Assembly: GCA_947034885.2 (NCBI GenBank)
Contig: OX344753.2
Span: 25,684,347 to 25,748,346, forward strand
DNA: 64,000 bases
Reading direction: 5' to 3'
DNA from: Thuidium tamariscinum
Taxonomy: Eukaryota > Streptophyta > Bryopsida > Hypnales > Thuidiaceae
A program made the translations under genes and the position numbers. Positions 47,701-58,396 of this stretch are shown piece by piece (position 1 is the first letter of the stretch; the number at the start of each line of letters is the position of its first letter). Below the pieces are notes generated by a model. The model was not told where the DNA came from, searched no databases, and was given only the letters and a program-made list of their open reading frames with translations.

Positions 47701-50043
47701 ATCGACGGCTATGACGCTGACATGAAGGACGCCGTACGGAATGGAGTTGTAGGTTTACGTCTCTCACAAGAAGCTGCTATGGAGATAGCGGCCAAGGCGG
47801 TTAGTAACTTGCCCCTGATCATTGTACTTGCATTTTGACATGCACTGAATAGACTACTAGGAAGGACTGCAGGGTAGACGATTTAAGTCTTTTATGTTCC
47901 CTAGATTTAGTTACATGTTATCTCATGGAAAAGGATTATTACTTCTCGATTTCTCGAATTCCTTGCATCAATTGGAAACCGTTCTCAATGCTGTTTTAGT
48001 TGAAAGGAAATGTATTGGTATGCTCCTGGTTGCTGCTTTTTTACTGAAATTTTTTGGTGCTATTCAGGTCCGGAGAGTGTTCGTGACGTATGTCAAGAGG
48101 TCAAGGAGCGCCGGTAGCCGCGTGGAGTCTGCCCGAGAGCTTAAGAAGATGGTCATCTTCAGCAATATCGTGGTTTCAGAACTTATTGCCGATATCAAGG
48201 GTGACACTCCAGCTCCAGTGAAAGAGGAAACGAAGGCACCCGAGCAGGACCCAAAAGACGTCGATATTGAGGACGAGGAGGACTTTGAGTCTATCCAATC
48301 TTTGAAGAAGACCAAGCCCGGAGCCCTTCTAGAGGGTCGAATGGAAAAGAAGTCGCAAAATGAAATCACCATCAAAGATGAACTAGAGTTACGTGAGCGA
48401 ACAGATCTCTACAAAACCTACTTGATCTATTGTCTTTCGGGTGAGAGTACTGGCATGCCTATGGGCACTCAAATCGTTACGCAAAGGGATGACACCGAAT
48501 TTGTAAGACTTGGCCAGTTGGGTCAAATCTTGGGCATGAGTCCCAAGGAGGTCGCGGACGTCCACAAGGGTCTTGCAGAGCAAGCATTCAGTCAACAAGC
48601 CAAGGTCAGCTTCCAGACCCATTTATACTTGCTTAACACAAATTGGATCTTATCTGTAATTTCATCAGTTTTTGAGTAAGTCATAAGGGGCCTTTTTTTT
48701 TGTTTAATGTTATTTATTTTTGACAAATGCATGCCATTCTCTTCACTGATTGTGGTGATATGAAGTTTGACCCCATCTGAATCTGATTATTCTCAAACAA
48801 TGAATTCTTGGTCCTTTAGGGGTTACAGAATCCATCTACCCTTTTCTTCTCGGATTACTCTTTCTTGAGTATCATGGGTTTGCATTAGACTGCAGAATTG
48901 ATAGTAGCTGGTTAGTTTTTGTTGGATTCTATCTTATGTATCTTACTGGTTATCGATTTGTATGGTTTCAGGTTATTCTGGCTGATGGGCAACTGAGCAA
49001 AGCCCGTATGGAGCAGCTCACTGAGCTCCAGAAGCAACTCGGCTTGCCAGCAGAATCTGCCAAGAAAGTGATCGAAGGAATCACTACAACAAGAATGTCA
49101 GGTGCTATCGAGACTGCAATCAACCAAGGACGGCTCAACGTCGAAGAAGTGAAAGAGCTCAGAGAAGCTGGAGTGGACATCGACGGTATGATCCCCAAAG
49201 CGGTCAGACAAAAGCTCTTCAAGAAAGTAGTGGAGAGAACTCTCACTTCAGGAACTGGGGATTTTGATGAAGTCGAGCTTTATGAGAAGATGCCCGCAGA
49301 GCTGGGTATCACCACCGACGAAGCCAAAAAGATAACCTTGGACCTCGCCAAAGAAAGGCTGTCAAATTCCCTCATCCAGGCAGTGTCGAGTCTGCGACAA
49401 AAGAAGACTACCGACGTGGTGAGTCTGCGCTTCGAAACCTTTAACCCTACTGGGTCTGTCTTGTGTTTCTTTGCAGTTTTGAGCACGTCATCTGGTGACA
49501 GTCTTCTGTCCGATATTATTTATTTATCGACTAGCACATGCCATATTCTTCATTGATTATAAACTTGGCCCCATGTGAAGTAAATTTCAGAGAGTATGAT
49601 CAATTGAATTAGTCATTTGAATACCATGAATCCTTGATCCTTGGTTTGTGTTTGGTGACTTACACCTGATGCATGACTTTCAGAAAATTTTAAATGTCAA
49701 AAAATGAAAAGGCAAAAGCGGATAACGTTGCGCATCGTTTTAAAAGAGATAGCAGTGCTGTTTACAAGAGTGTTGTCAACTTTGTGGTTGATTACAGGTT
49801 TCAACTTTGAACAACTTACTGGCGTGCGACAAGGTGTCCCCCTCACCTGCTTTGAAATGGGCAGTCAAGGATGAACTGCTTGACCTTTTCTGCATTTACG
49901 TCAAGGAGCCTCAGGCAGAGAACAAGGTGACAAGGTTACGGGAGCTTCTAGATATTGACGAGTCTCAAGCTAAGAACCTGCAAGAAATGGTGTCGAGCAG
50001 CGGCTTTTCGCTTGGTTTGGAGGAGGACGAGTACGCTTTCTAG
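41724..50043 (+). CDS. TIC110: TIC110, inner envelope chloroplast protein import component, 15 exons, 1019 aa
   Basis: Exons: 41724-42250, 43601-43784, 44351-44419, 44657-44755, 44853-44919, 45269-45333, 45880-45974, 46180-46304, 46462-46562, 46768-46984, 47174-47328, 47674-47799, 48068-48604, 48972-49418, 49798-50043. Every junction is GT-AG and in phase, and the total matches the usual length of about 1,000 residues. TIC110 is the main stromal scaffold at the inner envelope, gathering transit peptides and the HSP93/CPN60 chaperones. Residues 1-52 form a plastid transit peptide ending near RRRFSCRA. Two membrane helices follow (about 94-110 and 119-140, both Gly/Ala-rich). The rest is helical repeats with family words DVAVRDNAQRLFSRHLSTVG, GGHFESDRQMDDLKQLYRIY, GLRLSQEAAMEIAAKA, 'FVTYVKRSRSAGSR' and an acidic linker (DVDIEDEEDFESI). 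The start follows an 'accATGttgg' context; an in-frame ATG at 41511 would add 71 codons before the transit peptide. Intron 1 contains a triplicated splice junction, listed separately. Confidence 0.97.
42217..42565 (+). repeat. Triplicated exon 1/intron 1 junction in TIC110
   Basis: Three tandem units start near 42217, 42336 and 42449 (periods of about 119 and 113). Each begins with gcggaaattgaccaaat, continues through the '(gcgaaaag)gtttgg' donor and ends with 'tctagggtttggtgattc'. Unit 1 contains the real end of exon 1 (EIDQIAKR). Unit 2 keeps an identical donor, gcgaaaaggtttgg. Unit 3 has changed to 'ggcttgaaggttta'. Reading on from unit 1 meets a stop at 42309-42311. Confidence 0.9.
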
Positions 50044-50859
50044 GTGCAGGTTCGTAATCGAAGATTCGATATTATTGTATGTGATGGAAAGGGGATTAGA
50101 GCTGAGGAATTCGAGTAGAGAGTTTTTGTAAGTTTACCAAATTTTCAGGAAACACGGCATATGCTTGCACGGTGACTAGATTTTAGAGTTTTCATGAGAG
50201 ATTAATTGAGAACCCATGTATTTGTGGTATACATCTTTTACCCCATTCTTCATATATGAGTCAGCCGCTAACTTCCTATCTCATGCTTCTTTTGCCATAT
50301 TGTTTTTCCCACTCAAGATTGGCATTAAGGTAGTTTTTGCCGTAAGAGCTTTATCTTTGCTCCTCTGGTTTGAGAATTGATTTGAAATTCAACTACCGTT
50401 GGTACGGGCAAGAGAAGGTAGTTGCTTTCTGTCATGCTTGTTTTTGGTGCGATGATTAGCTTCAGGTGTGGCTTGGATTTTGAAGAACATTGCCAGGGCC
50501 ATCCTCAATCTGTGCCTCATCCAAGTTGTCGAATCATACCTTTGTCAAATTCTTATCAAGCCTACCGTCCTCAAGCGTTAACCCTTTAGGTCCTTAGGCA
50601 GTCAAGGCAGTTATGGCCAGAGCATAACTATTGAGGGAATCTTTTTTAGATCACTTGTCTAGAAGAAATCTGAGTAGATGTGCACAATTCCACCGTAACA
50701 AATGAAAGAGTTAGATGGACATGTGTAGAAATTGATCATGCTTTATTGAAAGAGAATTGTAATCGAAGGGAGAATTTAAATAGCATTTGTGTATGATTTA
50801 TGGAAAAATGTGAAGTACAATATCTTACCTTGGTCACAGAGAAAAGAAAGGCAAAAAAT
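50044..50859. other. Region downstream of TIC110
   Basis: The 3' UTR and flanking DNA; no further gene recognised. Composition turns AT-rich after about 50700. Confidence 0.5.
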
Positions 50860-51003
50860 ACAAGCAATATATAGGAAACGATTAGATTTTGGATATAGTG
50901 GATTTTTATTGAAAACAAATATGAATGTGTATATTACACCAAAAAATGTAAGCATTATACATGAAACAATTACATTTTGGATAAAGTGGATTTTTAAATG
51001 AAA
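50860..51003 (+). repeat. About 90-bp tandem duplication
   Basis: 'aagcaatatataggaaacg' with 'attttggatatagtggattt' (from about 50860) is repeated as 'aagcattatacatgaaaca' with 'attttggataaagtggattt' (from about 50949). Confidence 0.75.
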
Positions 51004-51474
51004 ATGCCTATAAGTTCTTGAATGCAATATTTTATATTCATCAAGGCTTTCAATAATTGATGTACAGGTAGGAAAAATCATTGGGAATAGTTGTATAGGG
51101 AAACATCATTGAATTCTACAAAAAAATTTATTATACCAAAAACTCTTTTGCATAAAGACTAAGACACTATATTTTCTCTTAGGCCTTCCTCTTTTATTGC
51201 AATGGCAAGCCAAATAGACATTTTTTTGTCATTGTTCCTCCTAAATGTTCTTCAATTTGTTTATTGTTTCTTACAAGTGCACATTTGCCTCATACATCTT
51301 GCATCTTTTGCACCTCTTTCTATGTGCTACATGGTGACCTTATATAGTCATGTATAAACCTCTATAATTTCCACATACATACATTTAATTCAAACGTAAT
51401 TTTTTCAAGTGATGTTAAACCAAAAGAATTAGCAACCTCAATAATCTCTTGGATAAATGTCCCTTAGGGCATTG

Positions 51475-52395
51475 ATTCATATTGTATAAGATTCTATATT
51501 TGAAATGAAACAATGAGCTCATTTAGGCCTCTTCTTGGATAAGAGTTGTTTCAGATTTTGTGTACACTAAGGAGGGTTTGGCATGCCCTATATGTAATAA
51601 GTCCTCAAAATTGAAGTGGCACTTATACCTACTTGATGCAACCCACCCCCACAATATTTAGTTATTTTGATAAGACTTCAACTCCATCTATGTACTTTGG
51701 AATTGTAGCCCAATCATGTAAAGGCAAGTGTTGAAGATTTTTGAGGGTGAATTGCATCAAACATGCATAGGGACTTTTTCAATTTTGAAGACTTTGTCTT
51801 GACAGGTGCTTCTAACTTATAATGTGTCATTTGAGCATTTTGGAGATATTGTGAATTAGTTTGAGATTTTCTTCAAGTCTACTCTTATGAGATCAAAAAT
51901 TTGAAAGGAGGAGTTTCTTAGTTCCCATTCTTATAAGGCAAAAAAATTTCATTTACTACAATATTTGAACTCCAAACTAACTATCTTTACAAGTGGTTAT
52001 AGATCATCTTGTGAAGTTTAAGGCAAGGGGGCACCCTAGGATATTAATACATATTGTCTTGTTATAATGGTTGGTCTTATGAAAGGCATTTGTCCAATAA
52101 ATCCTTCAAATTGAAGAACTTAGACATTATGCAAGGTTTTTCCTACCCTTTTTGATCCAAATCAACTTTCTTGCCACCTATACTAGAATTCCATAATCTT
52201 TAGGATCAATGTTCTTGTAAGCATCAACTCATATTATAAAACATTTTATATCTATAGTGAGACAATGAACATATTTAGGGTTGTCTTTAGATTAAGGGTT
52301 ATCTAGGATTTTGTATACACTAAAAGACACCCAACTTGCTCTCACTACTAAGTCTTCAAAATTAAAGAAGCATTGGTGCTTGTCCAGTGTAGCCC
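51475..52395 (+). repeat. Diverged direct repeat about 750 bp apart
   Basis: About 51478-51650 and 52226-52395 are collinear: 'attcatattgtataagattc / actcatattataaaacatt', 'gattttgtgtacacta / gattttgtatacacta' and 'aagtcctcaaaattgaag / aagtcttcaaaattaaag'. The last word also appears near 52100. The array is old and unassigned. Confidence 0.6.
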
Positions 52396-52635
52396 AGGCT
52401 TCAAAAATCAGAAGCAATTGCATGGATGTTGGTAGTATTGCAAACGCAACTCTTGAAAAAAAAATTCAAATTGAGGTTGTAAATATGTCACATTTCTATT
52501 AGTTGGACCACACATAAAAGCAGGTGGGTAGAGCTTAGAGCTTCTCCAACCTAATTGCAAATTTGGCAAGTTCAAGCAGAGTTACTAGTAGAGGGCAAAA
52601 CTCAACCTCCACTTATGAATAGCCATGGCAAGTGG

Positions 52636-53005
52636 CATCAGATGTAATTTGAAGGTAATAAAGGGTCGTTTTCAAGGATGTTTCCTTAACTCTTTCCTAT
52701 GTTGTTTAGGAACTTCAAACTAGCCCCTATTGCTTGATTTTTCAAATTCTTAGGGAATGTTTTTTAAAATTTAAATTTTTTCAAAAGTATTTGAAAATTG
52801 AAAACTCAATTAAAAATTTATAATTTCTTAAAAGAATATTTTGAAAATATTTTAAAATTGATTAAAATAATTAATTAATATAATATGGTACATCATGGTT
52901 TCATCCACAACAACATGCTAATTTAGCAAGTTCCTACAATCCAAAAACAATCTGGGAATTTGAGGGAATTCACGGGCTTCTAATGCCTTGAAGTTTCTTC
53001 TAATG
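52636..53005 (+). mobile_element. Family C MITE
   Basis: Its ends are CATcAGATGTAATTTGAAGG and the complement of CATTAGAAGAAACTTCAAGG, enclosing 370 bp. The AT-only core is expanded relative to the other copies. No clear TSD. It is non-coding. Confidence 0.65.
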
Positions 53006-53593
53006 TTATATAAGCCTAGTGTTTATTGCAAATTTCACTAGCAAAAGATTGGATTTTATTAGCACCACTAGCCATTTTGCAATTTGAGCAAGAAAATGGA
53101 AAATAGAAAAATGGTGGATTATAGGTGGCCACAACATTCAATTTGTTGGACTTCTCTTGGGCCTCCAAGCATGTATTATTAGTCAAGTTTTTTTATGTCA
53201 AACAATTTTTTGCTATGGGTTCTGTACATTTGATGCAATTTGTTTGGTTATGTGTCTTTTATGTAACCTTTTATGTATTGTGAGTATTATACAATGATGA
53301 TGGATTATCCAAAATAAGTCACTTTATCAAATTACAAAAAACTAGAGTTTGCCAAGGTGGGTGGAGGTCTTCAAGCTTAAATAACTACATCTAAATTGGA
53401 TGACCCCTCAAAATTGCCCCTTATTTTGAAGAGAAAATCAATTGGGGGGGATAGTCCAAATGGTGTGCATTACTTGAAGACAAGTGCAAGGTTTAGTTGG
53501 GGGCCATACATAATTGTATGTAATTCTATTTATAGTATTATTGAGGTGGCAACTTTATAAATGGTACATAATTTGGGTACACTTTGTATTGTT
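53006..53593. other. AT-rich intergenic DNA
   Basis: No gene or clear repeat recognised. Confidence 0.45.
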
Positions 53594-53597
53594 TTAA

Positions 53598-54104
53598 CCC
53601 TTCAACGTTGACAAGGACATTAGTGTCATATGAATGACAAAGAATCTTTCCTTGCACAATAGAAGTGCAATTATTCATCATTAGTTTTAGAGGTAGAAAA
53701 GAGAGATCTTCTATAAGACTTAGACGGAAAATGAGTATATTTGATTTTTTTAAAGTAGATGCATTAGAGGGGATTTGAGGGCTCTAAAGGGCCGTTTCAA
53801 AAGTGTTCCCGAAACTGTTCTTGTAACTGTTGGCCATTTTTAGACTAGCATTTACCCCCAAAAAATTTGAGATCTTGAAACATGAAAACCCCCCCAAAAA
53901 AATAATATTTTTTCAAATATTTTTTTAATGATGTGGCACTTTTTCAACCATGTAGGATTCTTGTAAAACTACATTCATGTGGCAGTTTCCACGTTTTTGG
54001 ACTATGGGAACTCATGGTCTCCTAGAAGCCTCAAATCTCCTCTAATGATGTTATATGATATTAAAATGTTTGATTTTTACAACCACTAGTCCATCTTTCA
54101 AGGG
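53598..54104 (+). mobile_element. Family E (TTAA-flanked, piggyBac-like) MITE with a nested family C element
   Basis: TTAA (53594-53597) is followed by CCCTTCAACGTTG. The right end is TTTCAAGGG followed by TTAA (54105-54108). Relatives at 32136 and 36118 lack the insert. CCC...GGG ends with duplicated TTAA are the piggyBac hallmark. It has no coding capacity. Confidence 0.75.
53762..54047 (+). mobile_element. Family C MITE nested in family E
   Basis: Its ends are CATTAGAGGGGATTTGAGGG and the complement of CATTAGAGGAGATTTGAGGC. It is flanked by atg on both sides (53759-53761 and 54048-54050), a likely 3-bp TSD. The uninterrupted relative at 32.27 kb reads agtagatgatatc. 286 bp. Confidence 0.8.
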
Positions 54105-54220
54105 TTAATTTCTTTCTATTACATGTTTTGATACCACTAAGCTTATTCATGCACTTTTAGGTGTAGTTACCTTAACCCTCCTTACTACAATACAACCTTG
54201 TCTGCCCCCGAAGGCAAGAT

Positions 54221-54428
54221 GTCAAATCCTACCATCAAAAGTAGGCCCAACAAGTGGATTTATCTCACAACAAAATACAGGGAATTTTTTATTTTTTCAA
54301 ATTCTGAATTCATATTTGCAATAAGAGACCCCAAATTAGCTTCGGAGGGTTAGAACATACCCTAGACACGGCCCAAAATAGGGGGCTTTTTTTTCACTTT
54401 TACCTGGGCTGGTACTTAGGATTTAACG
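54221..54428 (+). mobile_element. Family H MITE, second copy
   Basis: Its ends are gTcAAATCCTACCATCAAAA and the complement of cgTTAAATCCTAAGTACCAG. The interior shares 'caaattctgaattcatattt' and 'agagaccccaaattagct' with the cluster at 39.6-40.3 kb. Confidence 0.65.
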
Positions 54429-54545
54429 TCCAGCCCCCCAAAGCGCGGCAGTTTGCCGGCTTAAAGGGCCGGCTGAATTACCTTAATCCAGTCAAGATGC
54501 TCTTAGTGCCGAGCCCACTGTATTCGACCTAATAAATAATCTGAG

Positions 54546-55040
54546 GTGGACTATGACGTGGACTCCTCTTCCAAATCTTCCCTTCGTGGGAGTGGATTTC
54601 CCCTTGCTCCGTCCCTCGTCCTCGCATCGAGGGCCGTCTTGGCGGGATGGCTTTTGTTGCAGCGATGGATCGAAACCTACTTTGATCGCTTTTCGGAATC
54701 CGCCTTGGGAACTCCACGAACGAGAAGCTGCCGCACCAGAAGATCCGGAAATTTTTCATTGAAAGAACCAGCGTAAGAAGCAGGATCATGAGTGAGAGAC
54801 AAAACCCACCCAAGCTCTTTTTGCACAAGCCCAAGAAAGGCTCGCATCCTCCCGGTAGTAGTTAGCGCTCTTAGAGGTTGCGTATTTTATTTATGGCAAC
54901 TTATTCTTTGTGTTTTCTTGCCTTTTTTCTGTATTAGATTCTGTGTTGGATACGATATGAACAGGTTGAGTATGTTTTTTGAGCTGTAGTGATGTGCTTG
55001 CGATGTGGTGATAGGTGGTGAGACGGGGGAGATACCAAGA
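54546..55040 (+). promoter_or_regulatory. Probable 5' leader of the small membrane-protein gene
   Basis: Gene-like composition begins near 54540. A leader exon could end near 54861 ('cctcccg|gtagta') with an acceptor 'ggtgatag' near 55015, just before the ATG at 55041. Both sites are weak guesses from sequence alone. Confidence 0.3.
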
Positions 55041-56519
55041 ATGACTGTGCAACAGCCTATTCCTCCGGCTCCGCCTGTGAAGGCGCCCTTCTGGTATCGG
55101 TACAGGGCAGGCGTGGGCGCTCTGCTGCTCGTTAATCTCGGAATTGGAGGTTTCTCCTAATCCACGAATTTTCTTAGGATTTTTGAATTTTTGATTTTTG
55201 ATTTTTGATTTTACCTGGATTGGATATGTGTATGAGAAATTAGAGTGAGCTTCTAGCATTACTGAGGATTGATTCTAGAAGAGCTCTCCCTGGCAGTGAT
55301 GTGCAAGTAAGCTGCAAGGGTCTTGTTCTTCATACCCTAGTTTGGTATGTTGTCGTTCGTCTTTGTAAGTGAGTTTGTATTGCAGGGGTACGATCTAGCT
55401 GTTTCATCATTTAGAGACTTAGATTATCACTTTGTGGACGGGGAGAGTTTTTAGGTCATCCGCGTCTCAGTTCTTATCGTCCCCGAGTTCGAGTCTGAAA
55501 TGGTTACCCTAGTTCGGTGTTTTTGACAGAATCAAGGAGGAGCTCTTGTATCGCAACGTATCATTAGTTGTTTATATTGTTGTAAGGAACCAAGTGAGGT
55601 TTTAATCTTTGGGTGTGTCTCCCAGTTTTGAATTTCAGTCCGGAAGAGAAAATTCGCAGTGCACTATGAGGAGTCGTGCACTTTTAGTGAAGGTTAGGTA
55701 GAGTTTCCGATTCATCTTGTAAAGATGCTCGAATGCTCTTGAACTTATTAGAGCCTTTTTGATTCTAAGTTTATTCTTGAGGAAGTAAGCATTCTTGGTG
55801 AAAGATTTTTAGTGTATTCAGAGCATTCTTTAATAGTGGCATCTGTGAAGAACTCTGTCAACTACGAGTTATTTAGAGCAAATTCATGCCTGATGAGAGT
55901 ACATCAAGCAAAATCAAAACTGACATATTCTCACTTGTGAAGACAACGGTTCCTTGGTTCATATGTTCATGCTCTTAAGTTTACACTACAAGGTGCTAGG
56001 GATTTCTTTTCATGCCAGTTTACAACAAGGGTTCTCTGGAATGTTATGCGGCACTATTGTCCTGCAGAGAATGAGGATGGTATTTTTTAAGTAGGATTGT
56101 CAGTGTGAATTAGTAGCTTCTAGGTCAGAATGCACTTACAGGTTGCAACTCTTTGGGTATTTGATTTTTTTCTTTTTTCATCATGTGCAGGGTACGTGCT
56201 GTCGCGACCGAAGCCAGTGATCGATGCTAACTCCCTAAACCCAGAGAAGGTTGAGTCGGCGGAGGCTGAGAAGAAGAAGACAGCTCCTGCGCAGGCACCT
56301 GTGCCAGTTGTGGCCCCTTCTGTTGTGGCAGCTCCAGAATGGTCACCACCACCAAAGAAAACTATTTCTGAAGAGGAGCAACGACAGGTTTTGCAATGGA
56401 TTCTCGAAGAGAGGAGGAAAGTCAAGGGTCTGAACAAAGCTGAGAAGGCTAGAATCGATGAAGAGAAGCGATTGTTGAAGGAGTTACTGAGAGGAAGCCA
56501 ACTTCCCGCTCTTTTTTAG
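55041..56519 (+). CDS. Small single-pass membrane protein of unknown function, 2 exons, 145 aa
   Basis: Exons 55041-55149 and 56191-56519 join in frame across a 1-kb intron (GIG|GYVLS). The layout is a short Pro-rich N terminus (QQPIPPAPPVKAPFWYRYR), one helix at about residues 22-41 (RAGVGALLLVNLGIGGYVLS), a Pro/Ala/Val-rich linker, and a charged, probably coiled C-terminal segment of about residues 96-138 (SEEEQRQVLQWILEERRKVK) ending GSQLPALF. The basic residues before the helix and the long soluble tail suggest an organelle or ER membrane anchor. The charged tail is the part most likely to be conserved. I recognise no named family. Confidence 0.8.
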
Positions 56520-57343
56520 AGGTTTATGAGGATCTTTGTTTGTAAGATCTTTCCCCTCCAATTTCAGGTTCCTTGGAGATTTTGAATGGAATTGGTACCC
56601 TCTGATATGTCTTGACTTGGACATTTCAAAAATGGCTTGAATGGCTCGCACAGCTGCAAGTTACACAAGGCAGCAGAGAAGGTGCATCAATGTGGCATAA
56701 TTGCAATAATAGTGTGAGATCATAGGTTCTCAACAGTGTTTTGAAACCAATTTTGTTACCTCTTTCTAAAATTCCACTATTGACTTGTGGTTTGGAAATC
56801 AAATTTGTAAATGCTCTTTTGTAAATATCATTGACCATCAGTTTAGACAACATTCTTAAGGAGTCGGCTTGAATACCCCACATTTGATACATGAAAAAGA
56901 ATCCAGACTTCTCTCGTCTACAGTCTTGAGCTCACCCAAGTGTTATAGAAAGCAAAGGTTCATATAGTTACCCTTCAATTGTGTGAAACTAGGGTTGATG
57001 ATCTTGTCAGTGAGAGTTCAGGGCTCCAATTAACAAATTCATAAAAATTTAGTCCATTGAGTCTTTTCTAGTTTTTGCCTTCATGCGCTACGGAATGGAC
57101 GAAAGGAAATGAGCTCTTGTATTGACATATACGGTACTACATCTACAGTCAATGTACGGAAGTTTTGAGTAGATTGTACTCAGAAAGCATTTCAGTGCTA
57201 CAATGTGCTAAAACCTGTGGTCAAGCCTCTAGTGATGTAGCTGCTCGTTTGAAACATGGTGGATAAATCTATTGATCAGGAATTTTTTGGTATAATTCCA
57301 GCTCCCTACAAGACAAAGATAATCTGGACAACTACAGAGAGCA
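56520..57343. other. Region downstream of the small membrane-protein gene
   Basis: The 3' UTR and intergenic DNA; nothing else recognised. Confidence 0.5.
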
Positions 57344-57347
57344 TTAA

Positions 57348-57989
57348 CCCCTAAATGCCCAAGGCACCAAAATTTGGTGTTTGCAAAACTTTGAAGTTAA
57401 TAAAACTTAATCAAGTTGTTATTTTTAGTAGTTTATATTTTTGGAAAGTTCTTATAGAAGTCTAGTTTCAGTGTCAAAAATTTGATATGGAAATGAATGA
57501 CAGTGATTTTTCTATTCAAGATTTTGTGCAAGGGTACCCATTGCAATCTTAACTTTCTGTAGTATTGAGAGTTGTTGAAAATGGGTCTCAAGTACACTAG
57601 ATCTTGGAGAAAAAATCACATTCAAAATTCATTTACAAAAATTGTAGAGTAGATTTTGAGAAGCCATAAATTGATTGGAGTTATGCATGTTAGGCCCTTT
57701 AACCTCATATTTTTTTGGTCATCAACTTTTCACATTTGACTTGCAAAAAAAGGATAAAAAGACTTCACATCACTTTTGTAGTTTTAACACCCTCATGGTC
57801 AAACATTATAATCTTTCACTCTATAAGTGATATTGTTGTGTTTTCTTTTCCTATGCAATCTCTAACATGTCTAGTTTGAATTTGTATGATTACAATTCAA
57901 AAAAAATAGATACAACTTATCAAAATATTGACATTTTGTTCAACTTACAGCAAATTCCAAGCTCAAAACAGGCCTTCGGCATTTAGGGG
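57348..57989 (+). mobile_element. Family B (piggyBac-like) MITE, intact
   Basis: A 642-bp element. The left end is CCCCTAAATGCCCAAGGCac and the right end is the complement of CCCCTAAATGCCGAAGGCct, with TTAA on both sides (57344-57347 and 57990-57993). It is the undisturbed relative of the copy at 13252-14967 and shows the empty site for the family A palindrome near 57557. It has no transposase, so it depends on an enzyme made elsewhere. Confidence 0.9.
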
Positions 57990-58109
57990 TTAACTCATAA
58001 TGCAACCCACTCCGATCAGCCATTTCCTATTCCAAATAAATGTACGAGAGATGGCACGGAATGAATCGACTCACGAGAGTGCTCTTGAGAAAAGTTCACT
58101 CAATTTTTT

Positions 58110-58198
58110 ATTTTTTATTTTTTTGAAACATGGACAATTTCCATTAAAGGGGAAACAGTACAGAAACCAGAGGGCAAGCCCTCGGCAGCAATTTTTTT
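58110..58198 (-). mobile_element. 5'-truncated LINE 3' tail with 17-bp TSD
   Basis: The word agttcactcaatttttt occurs at 58093-58109 and again at 58199-58215, a 17-bp target-site duplication. Between them, read on the minus strand, is about 60 bases including ctgtactgtttcccctttaa, followed by an A-rich tail. That resembles the 3' UTR end of plant L1-type LINEs. Severe 5' truncation is usual for such insertions. It lies about 200 bases from the 3' end of the PAP phosphatase gene. Confidence 0.7.
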
Positions 58199-58396
58199 AG
58201 TTCACTCAATTTTTTGATGTCAAAACAGAAGCACGTTCATTAGCAGATTATCAATAGCGGCAATCATAGTCTTACACAGTAGCTCAAGATTGAATGCCAC
58301 TGCTACAGAAGTTTACCTCCGCGTGTAAAACTGTCACTACAGCACGCCAGGCATTCAATTGTAAAAATGAGAGATCTAGGGCTTTCATAGCGTCTG

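Noticed and set aside
55480-55505. tRNA-like T-loop word (gagttcgagtctg)
   Set aside because: No matching acceptor stem, D arm or anticodon arm can be drawn around it.
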